From: Actinomadura luteofluorescens
GTDB lineage: Bacteria > Actinomycetota > Actinomycetes > Streptosporangiales > Streptosporangiaceae
Assembly: GCF_013409365.1 (NCBI RefSeq)
Contig: NZ_JACCBA010000001.1
Coordinates: 7,192,001 to 7,256,000 of the forward strand
DNA length: 64,000 nucleotides
Direction of reading: 5' to 3'
A program made the translations under genes and the position numbers. Under the pieces are notes generated by a model. That model made no database searches. It was not told the DNA's origin and was given only the letters and a program-made list of their open reading frames with translations. This document shows, one piece after another, positions 17,627 through 25,879 of this stretch; position 1 is the stretch's first letter; each line of letters starts with the position of its first letter.

Positions 17627-18535
17627 TTGCTTAACCCAGAGGATCTGTACGAGCTCGACTCCGACCTGCCGGAGATGACGGGTCCGGTGCTGCTGCACAG
17701 CCTGGACGGCTTCGTGGACGCGGGGACGACCGGGCAGCTCGTGCGGGAGCACCTCCTGGAGGCGCTGGAGCACCGGGTCATCGCCCGCTTCGACGTCGAC
17801 TCCCTGATCGACTACCGGGCGCGCCGCCCGCCGATGACGTTCGACCGCGACCACTGGGCCACCTACGAGGCTCCCGAACTGGTCGTCCGGCTGCTGCACG
17901 ACGAGGTCGGCAGCCCGTTCCTGCTGCTGTCGGGCCCGGAGCCCGACCGGCTGTGGGAGGGCTTCACCGCGTCCGTCCTGCATCTGGTGGAGCGGCTCGG
18001 CGTGGGGCTGGTCGTCGGTTTCCACGGCATCCCGATGGGCGTCCCGCACACCCGTCCCGTCGGCACCACCTCGCACGCGACCCGGCCCGAGCTGATCACC
18101 CGCAACTCCTGGTTCGACAAGGTGCAGGTGCCGGGCAGCGCCGCGGGGCTGCTGGAGCTTCGGCTCGGCGAGGCGGGCCACGACGCCGTCGGGTTCGCGG
18201 TGCACGTCCCGCACTACCTGGCGCAGTCCGCCTACCCGGCCGCGGCGGTCGCCGCGATGGAGGCCGTGATCTCCGCGACGGGGCTGGTGCTGCCGGTCGA
18301 CCGGCTGCGGGAGGCCGCCGCCGCCACCGACGCCGACATCGCCGAGCAGGTCGAGGGCAACGACGAGGTCGAGAAGGTCGTGCGGGCGCTGGAGCAGCAG
18401 TACGACGCGTTCGCGGGCGCCGCCGAGCGCGACAACCTCCTCGCCGAGTCGCAGGACATGCCGACCGCCGACGAGCTCGGCGCGCAGTTCGAGCGGTTCC
18501 TCGCCGAGCAGGAGGGCCCCGACTCGCCCGCGTAG
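17627..18535 (+). CDS. PAC2 family protein
   Basis: Protein of the PAC2 (proteasome assembly chaperone 2-like) family, 302 aa, common in actinobacteria. The start region LNPEDLYELD and HSLDGFVDAGTTG are family hallmarks, and a helical, acidic C-terminal tail (residues 230-300) follows the globular part. The TTG at 17627 is preferred because GGGGGAG lies just before it and relatives begin at this point; a GTG at 17615 would place that site inside the gene. The molecular role in bacteria is not established; a link with the actinobacterial proteasome is only suggested by the family name. Confidence 0.85.
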   Translation: MLNPEDLYELDSDLPEMTGPVLLHSLDGFVDAGTTGQLVREHLLEALEHRVIARFDVDSLIDYRARRPPMTFDRDHWATYEAPELVVRLLHDEVGSPFLLLSGPEPDRLWEGFTASVLHLVERLGVGLVVGFHGIPMGVPHTRPVGTTSHATRPELITRNSWFDKVQVPGSAAGLLELRLGEAGHDAVGFAVHVPHYLAQSAYPAAAVAAMEAVISATGLVLPVDRLREAAAATDADIAEQVEGNDEVEKVVRALEQQYDAFAGAAERDNLLAESQDMPTADELGAQFERFLAEQEGPDSPA

Positions 18536-18584
18536 ACATATCCCGTCCGGCGCTGGGTACGCGAGCCCCCGAGGGAGGTCTCGC

Positions 18585-19004
18585 ATGGGCCAGAAGGTGA
18601 ACGAAGTCATGACGCCCGCGCCCGTGGCGGTGTCCCCGGACACGAGCCTGGTCGAGGTCGGGGACCTCATGCGTCGGCACGGCATCGGCGACGTCCTGGT
18701 GGTCCACGAGGGGCGTCTCCGCGGCCTGGTCACCGACCGCGACATCGTCGTCCGCGCCGTGGCCGAGCACCGGGACATGTCCCGCACGGCCGTCGCCGAG
18801 ATCTGCAGCACCAACATGATCACGATCGCGCCGGGGGCGGACGCCGAGGAGGCCGTGCGGCTGATGCGGGCGCACACCGTCCGACGGCTCCCGGTCGTGG
18901 ACGGCGACCGCCCGATCGGCATGGTGTCCATCGGCGACCTCGCCGTCCAGCGCGACGAGCGCTCGGCCCTCGCCGACATCAGCGCGGAGCCGCCCAACAC
19001 ATGA
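18585..19004 (+). CDS. CBS-domain pair protein
   Basis: Stand-alone protein with two CBS domains, 139 aa (about residues 7-65 and 73-130), starting MGQKVNEVMTPAPVAV. CBS pairs bind adenine nucleotides or act as energy sensors; stand-alone versions are frequent in actinobacteria with unknown partners. A GAGGGAGG ribosome site precedes the ATG. It overlaps the next gene by ATGA, suggesting co-translation with the alpha/beta hydrolase. Confidence 0.9.
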   Translation: MGQKVNEVMTPAPVAVSPDTSLVEVGDLMRRHGIGDVLVVHEGRLRGLVTDRDIVVRAVAEHRDMSRTAVAEICSTNMITIAPGADAEEAVRLMRAHTVRRLPVVDGDRPIGMVSIGDLAVQRDERSALADISAEPPNT

Positions 19005-19636
19005 CCACGCTGCGGCTGCCCGACGCCGAGCTGGCGGGTGACCTGGACATACCGGACGGCGCTCGGGGCGTCGTCCTATTCGCGCACGGCAGCGGCAGCT
19101 CCCGGCACAGCCCCCGCAACCGCGCGGTCGCCGACGGCCTGAACGCCGCCGGGCTCGGGACCCTCCTCATCGACCTCCTCACCGGGCCCGAGGAGGAGGC
19201 CGACCGGCTCACCGCCGCCCTGCGGTTCGACATCGACCTGCTCACGCGCCGCCTCGTCGGCGCCGTCGACGCCCTCACCGAAGGGCTCGAAGCCGCCCCG
19301 CACACCGCGGGCCTCCCCATCGGCCTGTTCGGGGCGAGCACCGGCGCGGCCGCCGCGCTCGGCGCCGCCGCGGCCCGCCCCCGGATCGCCGCGGTCGTCT
19401 CCCGCGGCGGGCGTCCCGACCTGGCGGGCCCGTCCCTCGCGCGGGTCCGGGCACCCGTCCTGCTGATCGTCGGCGCCCTCGACACCGAGGTGCTGGAACT
19501 GAACGAGCGGGCGCACCGGAGCCTCGCCGCGTCCGAGGTCCACGTGATCTCCGGCGCGGGCCACCTGTTCGAGGAGCCCGGAGCCCTCGAAGAGGTCACC
19601 GCGCAGGCCGCCGACTGGTTCGACCGGCACCTGTGA
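19001..19636 (+). CDS. Alpha/beta hydrolase, dienelactone hydrolase-like
   Basis: Small alpha/beta hydrolase, 211 aa. The oxyanion strand VVLFAHGSGSSRHSPRN, nucleophile elbow GLFGASTGAAAAL (Ser in GASTG), acidic residue region LIVGALDTEVLE and terminal catalytic His (SGAGHLFEEPG) are all visible. Relatives are annotated as DLH-family or phosphoribosyltransferase-associated hydrolases; the substrate is unknown. It is coupled to the CBS gene (ATGA overlap). Confidence 0.87.
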   Translation: MTTLRLPDAELAGDLDIPDGARGVVLFAHGSGSSRHSPRNRAVADGLNAAGLGTLLIDLLTGPEEEADRLTAALRFDIDLLTRRLVGAVDALTEGLEAAPHTAGLPIGLFGASTGAAAALGAAAARPRIAAVVSRGGRPDLAGPSLARVRAPVLLIVGALDTEVLELNERAHRSLAASEVHVISGAGHLFEEPGALEEVTAQAADWFDRHL

Positions 19637-19733
19637 CGACCGTGCCGCCACGGACAAGCACTGTTCGGGCAGAGCAAAGAACCACGGCACTCTGGGACGC
19701 TGGACTTGCTCCTTGACACCGGGAGGGCAGCAC

Positions 19734-20126
19734 ATGAGCGAGGCGTACGACATCGTCAAGGCCCACTACGCGGCCTCGGAACGCGGCGACCTGGCCGGCA
19801 TGGTCGAGAAGTTCGCCGACAACGTCGCGTGGACCGAGATGGCCGGATTCCCCTACGCGGGCACCTACGTCGGGACGGACGCCGTCAAGGCCGGGGTGTT
19901 CGGCCGGCTCGGCGCGGACTGGAAGGGCTTCCGCGCCGACCCCGACGAACTGATCGACGGCGGTGACGGGACCGTCGTCGCGATCGGCCACTACTCGGGC
20001 ACCCACCGCGCGACCGGCAAGGGAATGCGCGTCCGGTTCGTCCATGTGTGGCGGGTGCGGGACGGGGAGATCGCCGGCTTCGAGCAGTTCACCGACACCC
20101 ACCTCGTCCGCGAGGCCATGAGGTGA
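19734..20126 (+). CDS. SnoaL-like (NTF2-fold) protein
   Basis: NTF2-like/SnoaL-like protein, 130 aa, starting MSEAYDIVKAHYAASERGDL. Motifs are typical: an N-terminal helix, FADNVAWTEMAGFPYAG and the C-terminal HVWRVRDGEIAGFEQFTDT. Family members are small isomerases, polyketide cyclases or ligand-binding proteins; no function can be assigned. The ATG at 19734 is chosen for the GGGAGGG ribosome site at 19721-19727. Confidence 0.88.
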   Translation: MSEAYDIVKAHYAASERGDLAGMVEKFADNVAWTEMAGFPYAGTYVGTDAVKAGVFGRLGADWKGFRADPDELIDGGDGTVVAIGHYSGTHRATGKGMRVRFVHVWRVRDGEIAGFEQFTDTHLVREAMR

Positions 20127-20204
20127 GCGGCCCCCGTCCGGGCCTGGCGCGGCCCGGCCCGGACGGGGCACCATGGGGACGGCAGAAGCCCGACCTGGGG
20201 AAGC

Positions 20205-21149
20205 ATGTCCACGCTCATCGCAACATCGACCCTCCCGGCCGCCGACCGGTTCGAGTACTGGCGTTCCGCCGTGACGGACACGTTCGTGCCGCTGCGCACC
20301 GAGACGTCCCGTCCCGACCGCTTCGACGGCCGCATGCGCGGCACCGGACTCGGCGCGCTCACCGTCACCGAGATCGCCGCGAGCCCGCACGTCGTGCGGC
20401 GCACCGGCCCCCTGATCGCCCGCTCCGACCCGGGCCACTACAAGATCGGCGTCCAGCTCGGCGGGCACTGCCTGCTCGCCCAGGACGGCCGCGAGGCCGC
20501 GCTCGTCCCCGGCGACTTCGCGATCTACGACACCACCCGCCCCTACACGCTGGCGTTCGACGACTCCTACCGGCAGCTCGTCCTCATGCTCCCGCGCCGC
20601 CTGCTGCGCCTGCCGCAGGACGCCGTCGCCGGGATCACCGCCACCCGAGTCTCCGGCCGCCGCGGCGTCGGCGCCCTGCTGTCGGCGTTCCTCGTCCAGC
20701 TCGCCGGGCGGCTCGACGAGATCGACGACCACGGAAGCGTGCGGCTCGGCGACAACATCGTCGACCTCCTGGTCACCCTCCTCGCGGAACGCCTGGACGC
20801 CCCCGCGCCCGACGCGCGCCGCCGCGCCCTGATGCTGCGCGTCCACGCCCACATCGAACGCCACCTGGACGACCCGGACCTGTCCCCGGACACCATCGCC
20901 GCCGCGCACCACGTCTCGTCCCGCCACCTCTACAACCTGTTCCGCGAGGAGGGCACCACGGTCTCGGCGTGGATCAGGGAACGCCGCCTGGAGCACTGCC
21001 GCCGCGACCTGCGCGACCCCCTCCAGCTGCACCGTCCCGTCAGCGCCATCGCCGCGCGCTGGGGCTTCGTCGACGCCGCGCACTTCAGCCGCCTGTTCAA
21101 GGCCGCCTACGGCGCCACCCCCCGCGACTACCGGGTCACGATCACCTGA
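20205..21149 (+). CDS. AraC family transcriptional regulator
   Basis: AraC-type regulator, 314 aa. The N-terminal half resembles the AraC-binding-like domain of NphR/FeaR-type activators (FEYWRSAVTDTFVPL), and the C-terminal domain has two helix-turn-helices (IAAAHHVSSRHLYNLFREEG; AIAARWGFVDAAHFSRLFK) followed by the usual GATPRDYR. It sits directly upstream of the aldehyde dehydrogenase gene in the same direction, so this is its most likely target. NphR/FeaR-like regulators commonly respond to aromatic amines, phenols or aldehydes. Confidence 0.92.
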   Translation: MSTLIATSTLPAADRFEYWRSAVTDTFVPLRTETSRPDRFDGRMRGTGLGALTVTEIAASPHVVRRTGPLIARSDPGHYKIGVQLGGHCLLAQDGREAALVPGDFAIYDTTRPYTLAFDDSYRQLVLMLPRRLLRLPQDAVAGITATRVSGRRGVGALLSAFLVQLAGRLDEIDDHGSVRLGDNIVDLLVTLLAERLDAPAPDARRRALMLRVHAHIERHLDDPDLSPDTIAAAHHVSSRHLYNLFREEGTTVSAWIRERRLEHCRRDLRDPLQLHRPVSAIAARWGFVDAAHFSRLFKAAYGATPRDYRVTIT

Positions 21150-21220
21150 TACGGCCTCGGACAAGCCCCGTACCGCCACGCACAAGACCGAACGGGCACC
21201 ACCCCGCCAGGCTGAGCCGC

Positions 21221-22657
21221 ATGCAGACCGGCCTTTACATCAACGGCGAATGGTCCGCCGCAGCGGACGGCGCCGAGTTCACCACCCACGACCCCGCCAC
21301 CGGCGACCTCCTCGCCACCTGCGCGGAGGCCGGCCCCCAGGACGTCGACAGGGCGGCAGAAGCCGCCCGTTCCGCCCTCCGCGACCGCGGCTGGACGACC
21401 ATGGCGCCCAGCGCCCGCGCCCGCCTCCTCTGGCGCGTCGCCGACCTGATCGAGGAGCACGCCGCCGAACTGGCCGAGCTGGAGACCCGCGACCAGGGCC
21501 AGCCCCTCGGCGTCGCCCGCACGGTCAGCGTCACGGGCGCCGCCGAGCACTTCCGGTACTTCGCCGGCTGGTGCACCAAGATCGAGGGCACCCTCTCGCC
21601 GATCTCCCACCCCGGCACCCTCCACTACGTCCGCCGCGAGCCCGTCGGCGTGTGCGCCCTGATCACGCCGTGGAACTTCCCCCTGATGATCGCCGCCTGG
21701 AAGCTGGCCCCCGCCCTCGCCTGCGGCAACACGGTGATCGTCAAACCGGCCGAGCAGACGCCCCTCACCACCGTCCGCCTCGTCGAGCTCTGCGCGCGGG
21801 CGGGCCTCCCGCCGGGCGTGGTCAACCTCCTCACCGGCGGCCCCGCCGCGGGCCGCGCCCTGGCCGCCCACCCCCGCGTCGACAAGGTCTCCTTCACCGG
21901 CTCCAGCAGCGTCGGACGCGAGATCGTCCAGGCGTCCTCCGGCAACCTCAAACGCGTCACCCTCGAACTCGGCGGCAAGGCCCCCAGCATCATCGCCCGC
22001 GACGCCGACATCGACCAGGCCGTCGAGGGCAACCTGCAGGGCGCCCTCCTCAACAGCGGCCAGGTCTGCGCCGCCTACACCCGCCTCTACGTGGACCGCC
22101 GCCGCGCCGACGAGTTCACCGAGAAACTCGCCGCCGCCGCCTCGTCCCTCCGCCTCGGCCCCGGCCTCGACCCCCGGACGCAGATCGGCCCCCTGGTCAC
22201 CCTCGACCACCTCGACCGCGTCGACTCCCACATCCGCACGGGCCGCGCCGAGGGCGCCGAACTGGTCACCGGCGGCGCCCGCGCCGACCGCCCCGGCTTC
22301 TTCTACCCGCCGACCGTCTTCGCCGGCGTCACCGACACCATGACCATCGCCCGCGAGGAGATCTTCGGCCCCGTCCTGCCCGTCCTGGCCTACGACGACC
22401 CCGACGACCTCGCCGCCCGCGCCAACGACACCGACTTCGGCCTGGCCGCCTCCCTCTGGACCCGCGACCTCTCCACCGCCCACCGCCTCGCCGCCGACAT
22501 CCGCGCGGGCGCCGTCTTCGTCAACATGCCCCCCATCCCCGACGCCGCCGCCCCCTGGGGCGGCTTCAAGTCCAGCGGCTGGGGCCGCGAGATGGGCCCC
22601 TACGCCCTGGACGCCTACACCGAACCCAAGGGCGTCTGGCTCCACCTCCCCTCCTGA
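21221..22657 (+). CDS. NAD(P)+-dependent aldehyde dehydrogenase
   Basis: Aldehyde dehydrogenase, 478 aa, full length. The catalytic Glu249 (LELGGKAP) and Cys283 (NSGQVCAAYTR) are present, with the cofactor motif FTGSSSVG and the terminal GGFKSSGWGREMG. It begins MQTGLYINGEW. It oxidises an aldehyde to the acid; sequence resembles betaine aldehyde/phenylacetaldehyde dehydrogenase-like members, but the substrate is open. The preceding AraC gene probably controls it. Confidence 0.92.
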   Translation: MQTGLYINGEWSAAADGAEFTTHDPATGDLLATCAEAGPQDVDRAAEAARSALRDRGWTTMAPSARARLLWRVADLIEEHAAELAELETRDQGQPLGVARTVSVTGAAEHFRYFAGWCTKIEGTLSPISHPGTLHYVRREPVGVCALITPWNFPLMIAAWKLAPALACGNTVIVKPAEQTPLTTVRLVELCARAGLPPGVVNLLTGGPAAGRALAAHPRVDKVSFTGSSSVGREIVQASSGNLKRVTLELGGKAPSIIARDADIDQAVEGNLQGALLNSGQVCAAYTRLYVDRRRADEFTEKLAAAASSLRLGPGLDPRTQIGPLVTLDHLDRVDSHIRTGRAEGAELVTGGARADRPGFFYPPTVFAGVTDTMTIAREEIFGPVLPVLAYDDPDDLAARANDTDFGLAASLWTRDLSTAHRLAADIRAGAVFVNMPPIPDAAAPWGGFKSSGWGREMGPYALDAYTEPKGVWLHLPS

Positions 22658-22711
22658 CCCCCGCCGCTTCGCGATCGCCCCCACGAACCAGGTACGCTTT
22701 CCCGGCAACGC

Positions 22712-22783
22712 GGGCGCGTAGCTCAGGGGTAGAGCACTCGCCTTACAAGCGAGTGGCCGCAGGTTCGAAACCTGCCGCGCCCA
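22712..22783 (+). tRNA. tRNA-Val (anticodon TAC)
   Basis: A complete 72-base cloverleaf. The acceptor stem GGGCGCG pairs with CGCGCCC, the D-arm is AGCTCAGGGGTAGAGC, the anticodon stem CTCGC/GCGAG carries loop CTTACAA (anticodon TAC, valine GTA codons), and the T-arm is GCAGG-TTCGAAA-CCTGC. Discriminator A is followed by CCC, so CCA is not encoded. A weak promoter (TTCGCG at 22668, TACGCT at 22693) precedes it. Its 3' half is the likely attachment site of the element whose remains follow. Confidence 0.96.
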
Positions 22784-22791
22784 CCCACGTC

Positions 22792-22825
22792 AAGGCCATG
22801 ATCCGCTCCCGCGGATCATGGCCTT
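22792..22825. terminator. Hairpin after tRNA-Val
   Basis: Perfect 15-bp inverted repeat (22792-22806, 22811-22825) with loop TCCC, 9 bases after the tRNA. The stem sequence (AAGGCCATGATCCGC) is nearly the same as another hairpin at 28886-28925, so the two belong to one sequence family. Confidence 0.75.
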
Positions 22826-23070
22826 CAGTGCTCTGAGTGACTAATTGAGTGACTACGGCTCCTGATCCCTTGCTTCGCCAGCTTCGCCGGAGATGCCGTC
22901 CTTCGGAACTCGGCGTCGAGGTCCTCGATGTTGAGCGAGAGGACCTCTTCGGTGCGGGCGGCGGTCTCGTACAGCGTCCGCCACAGCACCCGTTCGCGCA
23001 GCGCGTGCCCGTCATCGGCGAACGGCTCGTTGAGGCGGTGTTCGGGAGAAGGGCGGATGACAAAGGTAAG
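22825..23070 (-). pseudogene. Tyrosine recombinase (phage-type integrase) fragment
   Basis: A minus-strand frame containing LRERVLWRTLYETAARTEEV and LSLNIEDLDAEFRR, which matches the box I region of tyrosine site-specific recombinases (the box I Arg is in TAARTEE). Homology stops after EFRR. The catalytic HxxR, H/W and Tyr parts are missing, and the N-terminal SAM-like core-binding domain is not visible, so this is a broken gene. It lies directly beside tRNA-Val, the expected place for an integrase of an element integrated there. The exact limits are approximate. Confidence 0.65.
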
Positions 23071-23096
23071 GCGGGAGGGGAAGCCCCCTCCCGCCT
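23069..23096. terminator. Hairpin terminator for the minus-strand gene at 23120
   Basis: Perfect 12-bp stem (23069-23080, 23085-23096; AGGCGGGAGGGG on the plus strand) with a 4-base loop. It lies 24 bases after the stop of the minus-strand gene. On that strand it is followed by TTACCTTTGTC, a weak U-rich tail. Confidence 0.75.
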
Positions 23097-23119
23097 CTGT
23101 TTGGGTGAATGGTGCGATG

Positions 23120-24079
23120 TCAGGCGACATCTCCACATGCCGCCTTCGACCAGACGTCGAACAGGCGGCCTGCCGAACCGCCGACCGGCCCGATGACGTC
23201 CCGCAGCGTCTCGGGCGCCGGAGGCCGAGCGTCCTCCACCGCGGATACCGCGAGCGCGGCGTCATCGATGGTGGACGAACAGACCGTGAGCAGATAGTCG
23301 GGAACCTCCAGCGCGGGATCTGTGCACCCCACGAGGGGTGTACCCACGGCGGCGATCAGGGGGAACGCCGTTCCCGGAATCCCGATCGTCGCCTCAGCCC
23401 GTGCCGAGGCGCTCAGCGACGGAACCTGGCTGATCTCATATCGGGCCCACAACGCGGGGTTCTCCCTTGGATGCAGACCGACCATGATCCGTTTACCGTC
23501 CGTCCGCAGTTGCTCCGCGGCCGCCAGCAGGAGAGCGGTGCCGTGCGCCGCCTCCCCGGTCGCGTCGGGGCGGGTGACGCTCGTCAGGACCAATACCAGC
23601 CCCGGCTCGGGCGCCCGCTCCGGCAGATCATCGGTCTGCGGGGAACCGACGACGGTCACCGTCCCCCGCCTCGTACCGAGATGGTCGGCGAACGCGTCGG
23701 CCGCCGCCGGTGACGCGGCGGTGATCGTCTGCAGCCGCGGGCGCAACGCCCGGGCGCCAACGGCTTGCCGCGGCCCCAGATAGGCGAGCCCACTGGCGGT
23801 TAGGGGCAGCCTCGGAAACCGACCGGCGACCTTCACCGGCCAGTCCCCGGCCCCGGCGACCACGAGCAGGTCAGCGGCCGGAGCCGTTCGTGGTGTCGCG
23901 GTCGGCACCGGATCCCCGGGGTTGATCCGCGACTTGTCAGGCACCACCTGAGTCAGCTTCCATCCGCGGCGTTCGGCCTCGGCGAGCAGCGGCTGCACGT
24001 GGTAGGTGGCCCAGGGCTCATTCGTCGCTATCAACACCTGAAGCGCTTTGTTCGCCCTGGTACATGGGGAGCGTGACAT
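23120..24079 (-). CDS. Hypothetical protein, possible GT-B-fold glycosyltransferase
   Basis: 319 aa, not firmly recognised. It starts MSRSPCTRANKALQVLIATNEPW (ATG at 24079 with an AGAGGAAA ribosome site). The layout suggests two Rossmann-like halves, as in GT-B proteins: an N-terminal half with QPLLAEAERRGWKLTQVVP, a central VVGSPQTDD, then a C-terminal half with LVLVLTSVTRP, MVGLHPRENP and IGIPGTAFPLIAAVGTPLV. The latter resembles the nucleotide-sugar side of CDP-glycerol transferases and UDP-GlcNAc epimerase-like enzymes. It lies inside the integration scar after tRNA-Val and may be cargo. No partner genes are nearby. Confidence 0.6.
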   Translation of the reverse strand: MSRSPCTRANKALQVLIATNEPWATYHVQPLLAEAERRGWKLTQVVPDKSRINPGDPVPTATPRTAPAADLLVVAGAGDWPVKVAGRFPRLPLTASGLAYLGPRQAVGARALRPRLQTITAASPAAADAFADHLGTRRGTVTVVGSPQTDDLPERAPEPGLVLVLTSVTRPDATGEAAHGTALLLAAAEQLRTDGKRIMVGLHPRENPALWARYEISQVPSLSASARAEATIGIPGTAFPLIAAVGTPLVGCTDPALEVPDYLLTVCSSTIDDAALAVSAVEDARPPAPETLRDVIGPVGGSAGRLFDVWSKAACGDVA

Positions 24080-24637
24080 GGCGTTTCCTCTCATTTGGAC
24101 AGAGCGACCCCACTTTGAGGCCGCGTACTCAACCGTCAGCGGAGTCGCCGGGAACGCCACAGGGAGAGGAGCAGTGTGTGCTGTGACGGCCTGAACAGCC
24201 GTCGTCTTCACCCTCCGGCTCCGGGTCGCGAGTCAGCGGCAACGTGCCGCCTGGCGATGCGAAGCGGCGCCCTCGATCGGGGACTGTCGTCCGGGCGTGG
24301 CCACAGGTTCGAAACCCGTCGATGATGCCTGCCTGCCCACCTCGGGCGTGCCGGGCCCGGTCGAGAAGTCGGGGTTCGGTGGATGCAGGTCAGAGCGAGC
24401 GCCCGGCCCGTCCGCGTGTTCGCCAACCTGGGCCCTCCCACCCGGGACACGGGCACCAAGTTCAGCGCGGACGTCCAGACGGACACGGCGCCGGAAGGCC
24501 GGTCACACCGAGCACGGGGAAGACGAGTCTGGGCAGCGCCTCAGCATCTCGGGGACATGCTGCGCCCGACCACACGGCCTTCCGGACGTCCGCACCCGTC
24601 TGCGTTGCCGCGATGACCCGGTTCGCGCATGCTCGAC
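24080..24637. other. Gene-free stretch with a degenerate tRNA 3' copy
   Basis: About 560 bases with no convincing gene on either strand; short open frames lack ribosome sites and recognisable domains. The only clear element is the tRNA-Val-like segment at 24297-24318. The region looks like a decayed part of an integrated element. Confidence 0.5.
24297..24318 (+). repeat. Degenerate repeat of tRNA-Val 3' half (candidate att remnant)
   Basis: The 22 bases match 20 of 22 positions of tRNA-Val 22753-22774 (GTGGCC[A/G]CAGGTTCGAAACC). The rest of the tRNA is absent on both sides. Together with the integrase fragment this may be the distal attachment site of an element that integrated into tRNA-Val. 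The T-loop core GGTTCGAAACC is common to many tRNAs, so other tRNA sources are possible. Confidence 0.5.
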
Positions 24638-25060
24638 CTACTCGGCGTCGCCGTACGACTCGTACGCCAGGAACTCGCCGAACTCGTCCGCGAGCCATCT
24701 GGGATTCCCCCAGCAGCCGCCGTTTTCGGGCGAGCCCTCGTAGTCGATCTCGAGGCCACTGCCCTCCCGGTCCTCCATCATCCCGAGCCGCCGGTTCCTG
24801 CTGTACAGGAAGAGCGTGACGCTGACGTCAGAGTTCCCGTCCTGAACGAGTTGGCCTCCCATTATTCCTTCCCAGCACAATTGGAAGCCGTTGCCCTGTG
24901 GGGGCGCACTGCGGATATTCACGCAGAACTCCAACCCCTCGTCCTCCAGGAAACAGTTGTCCGTGGGCTCTACGAGCTCGATCGGCTCTTGCAGGAACGT
25001 GCTCAGTTCTGCGACGAGCCTGTTGATCACGCCCAGGCGGGGATCATCTCTGCCGGTCAC
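24638..25060 (-). CDS. Hypothetical acidic protein (140 aa)
   Basis: Acidic, Cys-containing protein of 140 aa starting MTGRDDPRLGVINRL. It has alternating beta-strand-like segments (GLEFCVNIRS, NGFQLCWEGIMGG, VSVTLFLYSRNRR) and ends in a helical GNPRWLADEFGEFLAYE. No family recognised. Size and acidity resemble immunity or small cytosolic adaptor proteins, but this is only a resemblance. Its base composition is less GC-rich than that of its neighbours, consistent with acquired DNA in the tRNA-Val scar. Confidence 0.6.
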   Translation of the reverse strand: MTGRDDPRLGVINRLVAELSTFLQEPIELVEPTDNCFLEDEGLEFCVNIRSAPPQGNGFQLCWEGIMGGQLVQDGNSDVSVTLFLYSRNRRLGMMEDREGSGLEIDYEGSPENGGCWGNPRWLADEFGEFLAYESYGDAE

Positions 25061-25242
25061 CCGGTATGCCTCCCGAACCGACGATGAAGGTGGCGCTTCC
25101 TGCCCTGAGCGTAGGGCGGCCGCGCCTGGTGACGCGAGGCAATCGGACGTCCTGAGCGGGTTGTGGGGTGTCCCGGTCTCAGGACGGTACTTACTGACGT
25201 CCGTGATCAGCGCGGGCGCCTACGCAAAGGAGATCGATCCTC

Positions 25243-25614
25243 ATGAAGCCTCTCTTACCCGGTGCCGCCTTCGCCGTTGTTGGCCTCGGCGGCATCCTCG
25301 GCGGTGTTCTCGGTGGCGGTCCGGTCGGCGTCATGGCCGGCTTCGTCGGCGCCTTTGTCGGCGGCCGTGTCAGCGTCGCGGTCGTCAACGACGAGTTGTC
25401 GAACGTCATCAGCGGCGCCGCGTGGTCCATCGCCTGGATCGCAGCCTGTGTCCTCGGCGGCACCGCCGCCGCCTTCATCGCCGGTGTCCTGAGCAGCGTC
25501 ATGGGCATCGTCACCGTGCTCGCCGTCATCGGTGGCGGCCTCTTGGTCGGTGCCGTCAGTGGCTATGTCGTCAGCGGTGTCGTCCACGGCATCGTCCGCC
25601 TGCGGCGGCACTAG
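25243..25614 (+). CDS. Gly/Val/Ala-rich membrane protein, tandem paralogue 1
   Basis: 123 aa, almost wholly hydrophobic, with four probable membrane segments rich in Gly and small residues (LGGILGGVLGGGPVGVMAGF; VMGIVTVLAVIGGGLLVGAV). A short polar patch NDELSNVISG is shared with paralogue 2, as is the end VVHGIVRLRRH. The ATG at 25243 has AAAGGAG upstream. Glycine-zipper patterns suggest an oligomer-forming membrane protein. Function unknown. Confidence 0.7.
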   Translation: MKPLLPGAAFAVVGLGGILGGVLGGGPVGVMAGFVGAFVGGRVSVAVVNDELSNVISGAAWSIAWIAACVLGGTAAAFIAGVLSSVMGIVTVLAVIGGGLLVGAVSGYVVSGVVHGIVRLRRH

Positions 25615-25686
25615 CTCGCCCCCAGGGCTGCATGGTGCCCTGCGGGTGTAGCGGGGACGGCTTACCAGGTCGGCCCCGACAGTGTC

Positions 25687-25723
25687 TGGTCCCGTGGCAG
25701 AAGCCACGGGACCAAACTCTTTT
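25687..25723 (+). terminator. Intrinsic terminator of paralogue 1
   Basis: Perfect 12-bp stem (25687-25698, 25703-25714), loop AGAA, followed by AACTCTTTT. One of the few terminators here with a T-rich tail. Confidence 0.88.
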
Positions 25724-25879
25724 GGGAGCTCAAGATCTTCATCGGCCGGCCGGGCCCGGTGAGGCCCGTGGGCCTGACGTCGGGGCATGTGCTCCGGGTT
25801 GTGCGGGAGACGGAGCGCAGGACGGTACTTGCAGACGCTCGTGATCACCACGGGTGCCTACGCAAAGGAGACCGATCCC

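Larger units (their letters stand above)
25158..25723 (+). repeat. Duplicated transcription unit, copy 1
   Basis: Leader, gene and terminator of this unit recur at 25796-26390. Shared blocks include GGGTTGTG, AGGACGGTACTT, GTGATCA, CCTACGCAAAGGAGA, the end of the coding region (GGTGTCGTCCACGGC), TAGCTCGCC directly after the coding sequence, and the terminator hairpin TGGTCCCGTGGC. The distance from AGGACGGTACTT to the start codon is 62 bases here and 61 in copy 2. Confidence 0.8.

Noticed and set aside
23071..23265. Upstream continuation of the integrase fragment frame
   Set aside because: The frame is open, but its translation is not integrase-like and overlaps the end of the gene at 23120, so the recombinase remnant is limited to about 22825-23070.
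24297..24340. A second tRNA gene
   Set aside because: Only the T-arm part is tRNA-like. No acceptor, D or anticodon stem can be drawn, so it is treated as a degenerate repeat.
24208..24743. Short frames on both strands in the gene-free stretch after the tRNA-Val scar
   Set aside because: They overlap each other, lack ribosome sites and show no domain. A fragment beginning MQVRASARPVRVFANLG looked faintly protein-like but could not be supported.
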